Assembly (NCBI GenBank): GCA_936440205.1
Contig: OW387133.1
Span: forward strand, 6,972,001 to 7,036,000
DNA length: 64,000 bases
Direction: 5' to 3'
Source of the DNA: Lepidonotus clava
Lineage: Eukaryota > Annelida > Polychaeta > Phyllodocida > Polynoidae
Shown: piece after piece, positions 9,851 to 21,779 of the stretch
Layout: every line of letters starts with the position of its first letter
Position numbering within the stretch: position 1 is the stretch's first letter
Notes under the pieces: generated by a model
The model's database searches: none
Told to the model about the DNA's origin: nothing
Seen by the model: only the letters and a program-made list of their open reading frames with translations
Made by a program: the position numbers and the translations under genes

Positions 9851-12141
9851 ACTTGGAGAACAAGCCTCCGAGGGCTTGAGTTTTACATTAAAAAATCAAT
9901 CAAACTGTTGGGGAAAAAGGGGAGGGGCAGAGGCTCACTCCCCATGTATCCCTCTCTGAATCCGTCCCTGATACACCATTGGATGTATCCGATAAAGGGT
10001 TAAATTTCACAAGAATCCCACAAGGGGGCGTTGTACGGAAAAGCCTCTATACCCGGGTGTTTTCCCCTGCGGTAATCAGAACGTGCGCCGGCGTTTTTCT
10101 GTTTTGGCTCCCTTTTTATGTCGTATTGTCTTCCTCGTTAATTGCGCGCGTGCAGGTGCTTAAGGCTTTTTTGTTATATAATTTAAAACCCTATAGTAAT
10201 ATGACTCAGATAGTTTTTGGGCTTATTAAACAGAATTAACGTCATTTAGGTTTGATTAATCAGTGGTGATTTTCATACTTGTCATAGCTATGATGGACCA
10301 GTATTATTAGATTGCCTATAAATAGGTAGAATTAATCACATCTACTCTAATCTTATCTAAAAATTTGATTAATCTTTTGTGGTATAGCTTCAGCACTTGA
10401 CTTAGCTCTTCAAAAAGTAAATCTCGGTCTCTGATTAGTCATGGGTGTCCCAGAGGTGGGGGGCGAAAGGTATAGAGTAGCACCTTAAACCAGGTCTCTA
10501 AAAACGGTCAGATTTACCGCTCGCTGAGATGAATATTTAAAGTCCTTATTACGGGGAGAGTCGGGTACCTAATGAGATTGTACATGCTAATTGAGCATGC
10601 CAGCCCCAGTATATCAAACACGTTTTTATCAGAAGACAAATGAGCTTTTTATTGCGTTTCTTGTCGTATTTCTCCTGGTCAGGCTAGGTAGCACGCATCC
10701 TGTCCCATTCATGTCTTTTCTTACAGTAAGCTATGTTATAATATTGATGATTGTTTAGAGTCGATCTTAGACTGCATCTATATTTCATTATTTGTGACAA
10801 TCTATGGGATTTCCAGCCTTATGGAAATACATATTTCTGGTTCTAGAGCCCTTTTTTTAGCTTAGAAATCAAGAAAATATGAAAAATAAGCTAAATTCAC
10901 GGTAAAAATGAAATTTTCAATAGTTTTCATTAATGTTGAAAAAATTTAGATTTTTTCACATTCCGTTGCCATGGTAACCAGAATGTTGATAGGACGTCCA
11001 AACCCACTGATACTACGTCTATACAAATGACGGTTTCCATGGTAACAATGGAACAAAATTAAGTTTTCAAAATTTGAAATTCTGAATAAAGGGACTTCTT
11101 GGCTATATTCAGCAAAAAACAGATTCTAAATATTTCAAATAGAAAGGAAATGGCAGTATATTTCCTGAAATCATATTTGGACTTTCAATTGTTGGCTTTG
11201 ATTATATATAAGTTATATCTTTATAAATACTAAAGACTGGTCTATTTTAGCATGTTTAGCATATCCGACCATTGTGTCTTCAAATCAACATAACTTTTTT
11301 TCTTATCAGAATATTTACCTAATTTTTTCAGTTTTAGATTCCCCAAAACACCTTCTTAATTCAATATTCCAGGCCATAAGACTGCTTTTTGCAGAGGATG
11401 TCACATTTATAGAAGCAGATATGTTCTTAAATCTTTTTAGCTGGTAAAGTAAAGTGTACAATATATTATGATATTAATGATGGTTTATATTCAAATTAGA
11501 CTGGATTATGCATATATATGTTTATTTCATTATTCATTGAAGTAAAGATATTATTATATCCAGATCTGTTATTGAAGTAGGGATATTATAAGATCTGTTT
11601 AGCTTTTAAGGTACGACTACGTATTTCGTTGATCATGAGGTACTGTGGCCACGGGTTCATCAGTATAGTAAGTGATGAAGATATCAATTCATGTTGACCT
11701 CTTTCTACAGAGAAAATTTCTCCCAACCACGGGTAGCCTTTTATTTTAATTCTACCTGCAGCTTAGCCAAGAACAGGATGCATGCTGCCGGGTAATATGT
11801 CGACAAAACTTATGGATTTATCATAGACATTTTCATAAAATGTACTATTATTTGGAGATTATCATTGAATAAATCTATAGCCATCATTCTTTTTAAGATT
11901 AGTAACCATATACAATTATATTTCCTGAGTTGTTTGAAAATTAATTCATTATAGATGGATAGATAGGAATTATTTGACTTTTTTCTATGGTTTTTCTAGG
12001 GGTTTTGTCAACAAAATGAGCCCAAATTAACCTGCAGGCACTCAAAATACTGTGAATCAGCTATCCGTGGTAGAGAGAATTGGGCCTATGTGCCTGCTCG
12101 TGTATACGAAGTACTATGGATTTAGACATCAATCTGGTAAA
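9849..12141. other. AT-rich intergenic DNA, no gene seen
   Basis: Neither strand has a coding-like frame or a splice-flanked short exon that I can support. A stretch at 12010-12080 ('attaacctgcagg' ... 'actgtgaatcagct') recurs at 20500-20550, so it is a dispersed repeat. Confidence 0.6.
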
Positions 12142-12145
12142 CTAA

Positions 12146-12531
12146 AGCCTGGTCCCCACGTGGCGACTAAACCACGGCGATTAACGTTGGTAGCCCGCCG
12201 ATTAAGGAGTTAGTACGTCGTCGGGCGACTAACTTATCACCAGTGGAAAATAAAATAAGTCGCCACGTTGGGATGCTCTTCCCATCAAACTGGCGGCGAT
12301 TAGAGGTGACATAAGTCGCTCTGGCCGACGATTAACTGCACTAATCGCCGCCGACTAAAGGAAAATATTAAACTTGTCAAATATTTCACCCAGAAACCAC
12401 GGCGACTAGTGGTTTAATCGCCAGACATCAAGGCGCCAGTGTATGCTAAGTCGCCGGCCGACTAAACCACCTATCTTCGCGTTGGTCGCCGTAATATTTT
12501 TGCAAACTAATCGCCCTGTGGGGACCAGGCT
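12146..12531. mobile_element. TTAA-target MITE with GGCGACTAA motif array
   Basis: The ends are AGCCTGGTCCCCAC and its exact inverse, flanked by CTAA (12142-12145) and TTAA (12532-12535), which is a four-base TTAA duplication with one change. The interior is made almost wholly of GGCGACTAA / TTAGTCGCC motifs in both orientations at irregular spacing. It has no coding frame. TTAA targeting fits the piggyBac or Kolobok superfamilies; which of the two cannot be told from the sequence. Confidence 0.8.
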
Positions 12532-12536
12532 TTAAC

Positions 12537-14220
12537 CTAAACTAGTAACATAGAATATTAAATTAGAAAGAATAATTCAACAGCTGCAAGCATTCTGATT
12601 GGCCTGACCCCAATTAACAATGATGGAATTGTCACACATAAATGATACGTTTCATTATATAGGTCCCCTCTGATAACAGTACCATCTGTGTTCTCTAAAG
12701 ATAAAAGCAAAGATAGAAGTTGTCTCCCTAATCAAATGTGTATGTAGTGATAAGGTCAGCTGTTCGACGATTCTTTATAACAAAATGTTATATCACTCTA
12801 TATTTGCCAACGACAGATGATGTTAGGTAATTCACGTATATTTGCGTGAAAAGAGGGCAATACTTGTCTTTATTCACAATTAATGTGGCGTTTATTTTCC
12901 ATCTCTTAACTCTCATACGCCGCTAGAAGTACATGTAACCATATAAAAGCTAGAGTATCATCAACAATAAATGAAAACAATATCGATTCCCACTTTTTGA
13001 GTTACGGCTAATTCCATTGTGAGGTGTTTTGCTCATGTTGAGCACTTTACTAGTGGTGTTCACCACCGTTGAAAAATAAAGACAGGTACCATAAGGTGGA
13101 ATATAGAAATAACATGTGTTGTTACTTGCATTGGGTCAATGCAAGTGTCACTGCAAATGATATTATAAAGGTTTTCTATGGACTGCTTGTTGTGTGGGAT
13201 ACCGACATGTTGGTATCTGCACCGAAAATGATTTGCAGTGGCAAAGATAGGCACCACAAATGGTTCCCATCGCATAGTGGAATATGGCCATAGTTGTACC
13301 TGGCATTCAATTAATCCAAAAAGCTAATTTTATTTTTGGTGTTATACGTAAATTGTGCTGACTTCAACTCGTAAACCTATAATGTCAGTTATTTAGTATG
13401 TATCATTATTGGGTGCTTGTATATATTTGGGGTGTACATATATCAATATATCTATAGGAAACGATAATATTGAATACTGTAAATGTATCATAGAAATTTA
13501 TTTTGTAATGCCTGAAAGAACAGATGTATATTTCTGAAGACGACAAATAAAATATTATCAAAAAAATAGAAGTCATCAAAGGGCTAAGTACTGAATGGTC
13601 TCGCATTTCTGCCCATTTTGTGCAGTTTATATCCCCTCTTATTGATAAGGTAGTAGAATCAGGGCGGCCCTCCTACTCTCCCTGATTCCAAGTTTTTAAA
13701 TTGTGATTTATACGGCATCATACGGTAAATTAAATACTTGTTTTTCTCAGAGTATTATTGTTAGAGTGAACTATGTGTATCTGGTTGATAGGTAATTAGT
13801 GGAATCAGATTCCACTTATATGATAATAATGTAATTATTCATTTTAAAAGTCATACAAATCTAGAATTTCAGTGCTATTGTTTTATTCCTCCTCTGCTCA
13901 ACGTTCCCCGACCAGCTGTTGAGTACGGAATAGATGCCAGGGTATAACATTACCCTCTGAATATACTATAACTTATTCAGCAGAATATCGCATTTTACCT
14001 CTTGGTATCTGGTGGTATATGGGTTTATTAGTCCCTCAGGGACTATTACACTCGATGCCTACTAATGTAGTGTGCTCTCAATTGTCTACTCTGTTGAGAC
14101 TTGTCAGCATGATTATTTTTCTCATAGCAATTTTCTTTCCTTACTACTCATAAACAAGACAAATCGTATTAATTTGTCTAGTGATACTGAAAGCAAAATC
14201 ATTATTTCGGAGAGGTGGTG
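12537..14220. other. Intergenic DNA, no gene seen
   Basis: AT-rich, with short frames only. A segment ending 'cgcatagtggaatatggcc' near 13290 resembles the right terminus of the TTAA-target MITEs (compare 18760 and 52005), so 13040-13296 may be a decayed member. No coding exon is supported. Confidence 0.5.
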
Positions 14221-14224
14221 ACAT

Positions 14225-14345
14225 CATCGGCCCATTTCTATGGTTACACTGATTTGTTGGTACTCGACTATATAAATCCGAGTCACAAAAGCGTTGGTCA
14301 TTTGCATTCCAACCACCAACCACTTCACATCACGGCATATTTGAA
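14225..14345 (+). promoter_or_regulatory. TATA-type promoter candidate
   Basis: A CRE-like TGACATCATCGG (about 14219) precedes CTATATAAATCC (about 14269), with an octamer ATTTGCAT about 30 bases downstream. The spacing fits a TATA promoter starting near 14300, but I find no convincing first coding exon after it. AT-rich DNA gives chance TATA boxes often. Confidence 0.25.
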
Positions 14346-14684
14346 CTTTATAGCATCGATGTAACTAGGAGGATAAAATAAATAATCTTATTTATTAATG
14401 TCCAAATCAATCACCTGTTATTACCTTGTTATCTATAATCATTCTATATGTATTAATCCTAGCCGCGTAGTAAATATACAATATACTTGTTCTTACTGTA
14501 TTGTAGTTCATTGCAATCGTTATTCGTCCCAGACCATTTTTTAAAACGGTATCTTTATGACCTTGATTTAAGCTTTTATATATGACCCTGGTTTAATCTT
14601 GTCATACATGTAATTACATCATTTCTTATGCATATATGTTGTTTCCAGTATAATTATATTACGATAGAATCTAGATAGAATCCT

Positions 14685-14845
14685 GTGTTCAAGCCTGGGC
14701 AGTGCCTGTTACACCACCTTGCCTTGCCGTTGTTTCCACCCCCATAACGGGTATACGCAAAATGTGAGTGGTCCTGATATAGCTGAAAAATTGCTGAGAA
14801 GACGTTAAACTCCAAAACATCATCACCATCATCTTCGTAATCATC
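14685..14845 (+). mobile_element. SINE fragment with ATC-rich tail
   Basis: The segment begins at a box-B-like GTTCAAGCCTGG and ends 'agacgttaaactccaaaac' followed by CAT/ATC repeats. The GTTAAAC block before a simple-repeat tail is the same signature as the SINE at 43480-43806. The promoter head is incomplete. Confidence 0.5.
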
Positions 14846-15382
14846 TAGATAGAATAGTCTTATAAACTGCAAAGTTGCAAGGATTTGAATTGAGTTAAGT
14901 GGGTTTTGTTTGCAAGAAGCAAAGGGAATTGTTGCATATTCGCAGAAATAAAAGTAAAGCACAAGTAAGATCATTATTTTGATGATGTTTACGCTTATGT
15001 CTATAGTTTACCTTAACTTTTGTCATTGCCCTGATTTGGACATAGGAAAAGTGTTCCGTTAGACCTCTATGATTGCGTGGAAATGATTGGAAACCGTGTC
15101 ACATTTGACCATTGCATTGTTTTCTGTTCATTTTCATAAGGATCAATGAGAACTCAAACGTCTATAGACATTTTCAGTATAGTGTGGCGCCCTATTATAT
15201 AGTGCAATAGACCGAACCCAATGTATTGGGATATGGATTTCGATGGTCCAAGGATACATTTTTTTGAAACTCACACCGTTTTCAGACTAGGCCTCAGAAG
15301 TCATATTTGGTCTGTAACATTGCGCATTCTGTGACAAGAGTGTGTAGGGTAATAGCGTCAAGGTTAGGGCGGTACCCAGGTT

Positions 15383-15482
15383 TAGCTTCTTCTTTTTTTT
15401 TTTTTTCCTTTTTTTTCTTTCTTTCTTTCTTTTTTTCTTTCTTTCTTTCTTTCTTTTTTTCTTTCTTTTTTTTCCCTTTTTT
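15383..15482. repeat. TTTC-rich simple repeat
   Basis: About 100 bases of T and TTTC units, followed by a run of G's. G runs and C runs recur at 15680-15700 and 16142-16160 beside a 'ctggctacgggcctg'-like block, so all belong to one low-complexity dispersed repeat. The rest of 14846-16434 holds no gene that I can support. Confidence 0.85.
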
Positions 15483-16434
15483 TTATTGGGAGGGGGGGGG
15501 GGGGGTATGGCGAGGTTCCATAAGTGGAGCTTTTGCCTATATTTTCAATAATTTAAACTTGAAAAGGGGGTGGTGAGCAGTAAGAAATGTAACTTTTCAA
15601 TAATTTCCTACTATTATTTAGGGTTTTTACATTAAGTTTTGGAAGAAGAGGTGGAACTTTTGGAAAAACTTCCTGTGGGGGGTGGGGGGGGGGGGGGCTA
15701 CCACCCCTGCCACCCCCTACCCCTGGTTACGGGCCTGGCAGCTCTATGGGACGGTTCTCAGTGCATACTCGTGAAAGGTCTATTGGCAATGATAGGCTCA
15801 TACGAACAAGCATCAACAACCGATAATTCCATGAGGCTATAGGCCTTTTTTCATAAGTGTGACGCCCTGTTAGCAGTATAATTATATGGATTCCAGACTA
15901 ATAGTTACAGGCCCGGAGCCAGCTTTCTTCAGAAAAGGGGTTCGTGTTTTGAGTAATACTACAAAAAATGCTAGTAATAATACTAATACACCGACCAATA
16001 GGGCTCACATGTTCTTGTAGATGGATATGGTGCATACACTTTTCACGAAAATAACTCATTCAATTCATCCTATGATGGTAGTTCAGAGTGAGACTTTAGA
16101 AGGGGGTTTCTCCAAAGGGGGTTCCCCCTTTCCCCCTTTGGACCCCCCCCCCCCCCCCCCTGGCTACGGGCCTGAGAGTTGATATGGAGGCGTCCATTGG
16201 AGGGTTCACTGCGCAGACTCGTTAAAAAGGTGTATCTGACCCATTATCCCCCGCTCGGGGTGGGCGTAAATCCGTTAATCCCCTCTGTCCGTGTATTGAC
16301 GGGGTAATCCACCTGTCCACTAATCCACTCTATAGGGGTTAACAGGGTTAAGTGCACGTGTACTCACCTGCTGAGAACCTGTCAACTCTGCCCAATGGGG
16401 GCACATCGGTATGACAGTGGGTCTGGTATGAGGT

Positions 16435-16695
16435 CCCAAGCAAGAATATGACGTTATTATAACGTTGCAGCAACGTTCTGTTTAGTTCTGCTTTGGTTCT
16501 TGTCATGTTATTTTGATGACACCCAAAAATGTCTTTAGAACCTTAACTTAGCGATGTTGCACTGCAATGTTATTGTGACATTCTTGTTATGTGCTTTCCC
16601 ATAAAATAAGGTTATTATAACATTCTTTATTAGTAAGTGTCAACGTTACCTAAAATAACGTAACTGTTTTGTGAAAAAGTGGGCAGGGTTGGAGG
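16435..16695 (-). mobile_element. CCCAGGCAAG-family MITE, truncated, reverse orientation
   Basis: It starts CCCAAGCAAGAATATGACG, the inverse of the right terminus of the complete copies (for example 36581-36945). It keeps the 'ttctaaagacatttttgggtg' block in inverse and ends near the segment before the left terminus. Confidence 0.7.
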
Positions 16696-17712
16696 GGGGG
16701 TCTGGAATTTTCTAACAGGACATGTGTATTCTCAAGTTTGACATATATAGCGTAATACTGTTGTTGGTGAAATCTCTGAATAACTGTTAGCACTTTCCCC
16801 AGGTTTATTATCAGTTTCAACAGACTGAAACAACTGTGAAATTGTCTTATTTACAGTACTATTCATTTATATTATATGACTGATTAAACAACACATAACT
16901 CTATGTTGTCAGGATTTTAATCATATTCCCATACTCCACAGTCCTTTCCCAACTAATAAGCAATACCCAGTTTGCGCCAACACTAGATTTTACCATGAAA
17001 TATTTTTTAAACTGCCTCCATGCTTTTTCACAGTTGCATAATGCAAAATTAACCAAAGCAATTTGGTTGATAGATCGCTGCTGATATTTGTAAAATGCAG
17101 CTTTATATAATGCCATTTTTCCCATTTGAAACAATGTTAAAGCCTGTCCGCCAAACCTTTAATGTCCAACCCTACTTTGCCCTGACATACATCATTAAAT
17201 TTTGATTGGTGGGTAAACCTGCAAATCTATCAATTGATAAAATGTGAGGAATCATAATGTAATAAGCAGTACTAGGAGATATAGAAAAGTACAATTTTTG
17301 CTTATTTCAGTAACCCCAATGCTAGGAGATAAGGTTGGTTTATACGGTTATTTTGTGCGACCCTGGTCCAACGCTGGGATATATCCAATGTGGGAAGGGC
17401 TTATTGGATAGCCTACCCTGTATGAGAGGTTCACCTGGGTATTATTAGTGTACCTTTCTCCTGTAGCTCGCCAGGTAACCTCACCTGCCTTCTCACCTTC
17501 CTGGCCCCCTTCCCAACCACCTGATCTCTGTACCTGACCTTTGTGTTAGAGGTAGGGAGATCATTGCCAGGTGTTTGTAATAACACACCAGAAAAACATA
17601 TCTAGGGAGACAGGATGGGTTCATTGCACATGGGTGGTTGAGGATGGGGGTGTCAGGGAGGTGGTCACCTCCCCCACCTTATCTCTCTTTTGGAGGACAA
17701 CTCAACTATACT

Positions 17713-17890
17713 CAAGCAAGAATAAGACGCTTTTATGTCCTTATTATAATGTTCTGTTTATCTGTGCTTTGGTTCTTGTTACATTCTTTTGATGGCAGTC
17801 AAAAACATCTTTAGAACCTAACATTGTGACGTTGCACTGTGAAGTTTTTGTGACATTCTTGTAACGTTCTTTCATGTTATAATAAAGCCT
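17713..17890 (-). mobile_element. CCCAGGCAAG-family MITE fragment
   Basis: Right terminus and about 170 bases of the family in reverse orientation, starting 'caagcaagaataagacg'. The region 16700-17712 shows no gene. Confidence 0.6.
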
Positions 17891-18126
17891 GCTTTTGTGT
17901 TTCAATATTCACATTCTGTTAATATTTCATATAATAACATGGAGGCTGCAAATAACAGCAAGGGGCACCAATGTCTATAATATTATGTGTAAGTTGAGTT
18001 GATACCAGCTATACGCACATAGACCTATCTTCTTTACAGGGTACAACTCATATCTGCCACTGTCTCCTGAAATTATAGTGTCTAATAATTATGCATACAA
18101 TAGAAAAAGGGGGAGGGGGGTCCAGG

Positions 18127-18227
18127 AGACGTCTTTGGGTGTCATCAAAATAATGCAGCAAGAACCAAAGCAGAACTAAACAGAACATTTTGATAACGTT
18201 ACAATAACGTCATATTCTTGCTTGGGA
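18127..18227 (+). mobile_element. CCCAGGCAAG-family MITE, 3' fragment
   Basis: The last about 100 bases of the family in plus orientation, ending CATATTCTTGCTTGGGA. It abuts a hAT-type copy directly. Confidence 0.65.
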
Positions 18228-18392
18228 CCTCCCCAGCCTTCTCTCTCTCTCCTTTGGTGGACACCTAAACTAATACAAGAGGAAAAGGTGCAACACTTGT
18301 GTATGCATGCACACTGTTTAGTAAGTATAGCCTACGTGTTCAATTCCCCTCCCCCCCTTTTCGGAAATCTGGGATCTGCCCCTGATAGGTTA
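18228..18392 (+). mobile_element. hAT-type MITE copy
   Basis: It contains the family blocks 'ctttggtggacacctaaact', 'aagaggaaaa', a variable CA/GT-rich stretch, and the right terminus 'gggatctgcccctg'. The left terminus is missing, perhaps because of the neighbouring fragment. Confidence 0.6.
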
Positions 18393-18559
18393 TCTGACAA
18401 ATATAAGGCAATATCAATTGCATCAATGGTAAGGATGCAAGGTGACTACACACTCAGAAGTTATGAAATGCTTATTGTAATTTATTGATTCAAGTTGACT
18501 TTGTTTTAGCTGTTTCTACAAGTTGTCATTATTGTTCCCACTATCTTAATGTTGCTTAA

Positions 18560-18779
18560 GCCCCATACCCACTGGCAGATATCGATTTGACCGATGATGG
18601 GCGATAGGCAACTGGGAGATTCAGCTGATTCTTATGATCGCCTGTTAGTTTAGTGTATTGAAATGTACATGTTTTATACCAGTCACCCTAGAATCGGCTG
18701 ATTCTACTAGCAGAATTGGCCAATTTTAGGGTTCATGAGTCGGCCGACTCAGGTCAAAATTGCCTAGTGGGTATGGGGC
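18560..18779. mobile_element. TTAA-target MITE, GCCCCATACCCACT ends
   Basis: Perfect 14 bp inverted ends GCCCCATACCCACT / AGTGGGTATGGGGC are flanked by TTAA at 18556-18559 and 18780-18783. The interior carries CGAT- and GCC-containing inverted motifs such as GGCCGACT. It is 220 bp with no coding frame. Confidence 0.85.
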
Positions 18780-19100
18780 TTAACTCTGACCAAACTAATT
18801 ACAAAGCAGCCAAACTACCACTCAGTGGTCCAGTACGAGCTGTTTTAACCTACCCTAATCTTTTAAGCCCTTTTCCACAACTGCTACTGTTGTAACCTAC
18901 ACTACCCTATACCCCCTGATCCTCACCACCCCTCAGAGGTCCAGTGCTAACCATTTTAACCTACTCTAATCTAGTCAGCCCTTTCCACTACTACTACTTT
19001 AGCCCACACAACCCTATCGCCCCTGACCCTCACTACACCTAAGTCGTCCAGTGCTAACTGCTCAACTTACCCTAATACTAGTCAGCCCTTTCCATGACTA

Positions 19101-19460
19101 CCCAGGCAAGCAGCAACATAACAAGCATGTTCTGCGACCATACTTTTGGTCAGTCTGTAACCGGCTTAATTTTCACGTGACAGTTAAGATATTTTAGGTA
19201 AATTAAAGTTGAGACTTATTTAGAAGGAATGTTATTAAAACATTTTATTCTAGTGAAGGCAAGACCTTACTAATAAATCATGTTATAATAACATTATTTT
19301 GATGTGAAAGTACATATTAATTAAATTATTAATAAGAATGTTGCAATAATGTTACAGTGCGACGTCACAATGTTAGGTTCTAAAGATGTTTTTGGGTGCC
19401 ATCAAAAGAACGCAACAAAAACCAAAGCAGAACGTTATAATGACGTCATATTTTTGCTGT
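19101..19460 (+). mobile_element. CCCAGGCAAG-family MITE, nearly full length
   Basis: Left terminus CCCAGGCAAGCAGC, the family interior with 'ttctaaagatgtttttggg', and a decayed right terminus. It is about 360 bp and older than the copies at 36.6, 49.4 and 58.5 kb, judging by visible differences. Confidence 0.75.
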
Positions 19461-19617
19461 TCCTCTGCTCTAACTTAGCGTAATCTAGTCAGCCCTGTCC
19501 ACTAATACTACTACTCTAATTTACAACAACCTGGACCCCCCTGCCCACTACCCCTCTTTGGTCCAGTACTTCTGTTTTAACCTATACTAATCTAGTCATC
19601 CCATCCAGTAGTTAGCC

Positions 19618-19960
19618 AAGGATGTGGCGTTATCATAATGTTGCAGCAAGGTTCTGGATGGTTCTGTGTTTGCTTCTTGTTACGTTCTTTTGATGAATCC
19701 CAATCACATCGCTACAACATACTGCTGTGACATTGTGCTGTGACATTATTACAATGTTCTGGTCACATTCTTCAACCCAAACAGAATGTTCTTATAATGT
19801 TCTGTTTTGGTTTAGTCCTAACCTGACCAAAATGACCATGTTATAAAAGCATTCTGCTTTGGTGAGGTTTCAACCTCACCATCAATAACATAATTGCTAC
19901 ATGCCATCTTAGTAAGTAACAAACTGACTGAAAAAGTATGGTTGCAGAACGTTTCTGTCC
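19618..19960 (-). mobile_element. Divergent relative of the CCCAGGCAAG family
   Basis: A second subfamily with blocks 'gttctggttggttctg', 'cttttgatgactcccaat', 'gaggtttcaacctcaccat' and 'gtaagtaacaaactgact'. The same order is seen at 24538-24668, 26285-26610 and 61287-61600. Ends are not resolved. Confidence 0.55.
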
Positions 19961-19961
19961 A

Positions 19962-20007
19962 GGGGGGGAGTCCAGGGTGTCCTGACCCCCCCCCCCCCCC
20001 CCCGCCC

Positions 20008-20039
<32 letters not shown>

Positions 20040-20160
20040 TGGTGGACCTCTAAACTACAAAAAGAGGGGAAAATGCTGTGTGCGTACGTGCGATTGCACA
20101 TGGTTTTATTACTTAACCTTTATACTAACCCCCCTTTCGAAAATCCTGTATCCGCCCCCG
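19962..20160 (+). mobile_element. hAT-type MITE copy with C/T homopolymers
   Basis: A C-run and T-run, then 'ggtggacctctaaactac', 'aaaaagaggggaaaatg', 'ttttattacttaacc', and right terminus 'cctgtatccgcccc'. The homopolymers make length estimates unreliable. Confidence 0.65.
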
Positions 20161-20242
20161 TGTTACATGGCAAGCTGGCTAGGTACTACTGCTTAACCCT
20201 CACCACCCTAGATCCCCTGACCCCCCTCTCCCCTTCCTCCAG

Positions 20243-20391
20243 GGTCTGACCCCATTGATCCATCACCTACAGGTAGCAGTGATCAGACCAGCATTGATTA
20301 TTCATCGGACTGCGTCCCGGCCGATCAGGGCTCCAGACTCCTAACCTTCCAGTCACGACAAGGCCGTTTTCTCAATTCTCATCACAGATAG
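20243..20391 (+). CDS. Terminal-exon-like frame of an unidentified gene
   Basis: A pyrimidine-rich acceptor (CCCCTTCCTCCAG) is followed by 149 bases open in one frame to TAG at 20389. It begins with two bases completing a codon, then reads SDPIDPSPTGSSD, TSIDYSSDCVPAD and LLTFQSRQGRFLNSHHR. The frame has no Met, balanced composition and codon-like structure, and AATAAA follows at 20467, so it fits a last exon. An internal donor (ACAG|GTAGCA at 20273) could instead end a 31-base exon whose phase matches a possible exon at 28201. I recognise no family and find no upstream exons, so this is a candidate only. Confidence 0.4.
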
Positions 20392-20466
20392 CTCATTTTC
20401 TCTTTTTAAAGGAGTATAGATTAAGATGGGTGATGTGAAATATGTTAAAAGGTCTGAAGGTTTACA

Positions 20467-20472
20467 AATAAA
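20467..20472 (+). terminator. Poly(A) signal after the 20.2 kb exon candidate
   Basis: AATAAA about 76 bases past the TAG stop. Confidence 0.4.
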
Positions 20473-20559
20473 ATTGTTCGATAACCATTTAGACAAAATC
20501 AGTCCAAATTAACCTGCAGGTGCCTATAGTACTGTGAATCAGCTGCTATCAGGGGTAGG

Positions 20560-21555
20560 GGAAATTCGACAGGGCAAAAGGAACACAACAGCGGGAGCTA
20601 AACATACCGTCGAACGTGAAATTTCTTAAAGCCGACATGCGACATCAGCACCCTCCAAGCAAGTCCCCCCGCTCGTAGTAACTGCGAGTGTGTTTAAATA
20701 AAAAAAATATTTTGTTCTACTTTTTTGTCGGATTAGACTGAACCTTGGCAGAAGGGCAACTGCCATTTGCGATTTCCATAGATTCAGAAATGTTTCTTTC
20801 AATGATTATATTATAGGTTACCATTTATTTCTACAATCACAGGGCCTTTCTTGTACTTTACGTGATCACATAAAGTGCATATTTTATCATTCATCTGTGG
20901 TCGGGTAAAATCAGAGAAAGTCATGAGAAAGTAATGAAGAATTAGAACACCCTCTTCCATGGCTAACACCAGATCGACTATTTAAATTACTAGAATATCA
21001 AAGTCAGTGCAAATTCCGAAGTAACATAGGTTTCATAGTTTAACAATTTCAAATTTTTATGGTATCTGTAGTTTCATACATCGTGGGGTTGCTGACATTG
21101 TATTTGCCTCAGAATGTGCAAACAAATGTCTACATTGTACACGTATCGAGAGGTGGAGGGGGGTCCGAGATTTTATAAAATGTTCGTACATATTCAATGC
21201 CAGGTGCGGACTATGGGGGAGGGGGGGGGGGATGGCAGGCGTGCGCTCACCCCCACCACCATTTTTGACCAAATATTAATTTTTAAATGTAAAATTCCTG
21301 CCCTCAGAGGGTGCAGGGGGAATTTTGCTATACCACGCCCCTCACTTTTTTAAAAATCCTGGATCTGCCCTTGAATGTGTATTGTTGCCTCAAGGGGGGT
21401 GGGGGGGGGGTGGGGGGTCTGAGATTTGGATTTGGAAGGTCCTTAACATGCTACACCGACATACGCAATGCACTATGCAGAATTCAGACCTGTTCACATT
21501 GGGGTTGGTGCGCGACTGTCAATTAGAGGTTATCTATCGGGAAACATGCGTCCCA
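20560..21555. other. Intergenic DNA with repeat debris
   Basis: Contains G-runs and a hAT-type fragment ending 'ctggatctgcccttg' near 21375. No gene is supported. Confidence 0.5.
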
Positions 21556-21559
21556 GGAG

Positions 21560-21660
21560 GCCCCGCACCGGAAGTCCCACCCACGTGGTCGACCGCCCGC
21601 TGACCGGAAGCGGCCAGGACGCCATGTTTGACCCGGAAGTGCTCCACTGTGGCCCGGATA
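21560..21660. promoter_or_regulatory. ETS x3 plus YY1 promoter-like cluster
   Basis: Three CCGGAAG cores (about 21567, 21602, 21632) lie within about 75 bases of CpG-rich DNA, with a YY1-like GCCATGTTTG at about 21619 and an E-box CACGTG at about 21580. Clusters of ETS sites with YY1 and no TATA are typical of broad housekeeping promoters in animals. I cannot tie it to a first exon. Its place after the 20.4 kb gene end would suit the start of a new plus-strand gene. Confidence 0.4.
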
Positions 21661-21779
21661 TTGTCGTATCGGGCGATATGAACGGGGCTATTGGGATGGG
21701 GGGGGGGAGGGGGGAGCGGATGGGATGTTTACCTGGAGGAGTGGGGTCCGGGGTTGGGGCGATTTTATAGGTTCACATC

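Noticed and set aside
12146-12531. Possible clustered transcription-factor binding array
   Set aside because: Perfect inverted ends and TTAA flanks show it is a mobile element; motif iteration recurs in other copies.
15307-15576. Frame rich in Phe/Ser
   Set aside because: It is a translation of the TTTC simple repeat.
21468-21770. 100-codon frame over the GC-rich segment
   Set aside because: Codon structure is weak and overlaps another frame; the ETS/YY1 cluster explains the composition better as a promoter.
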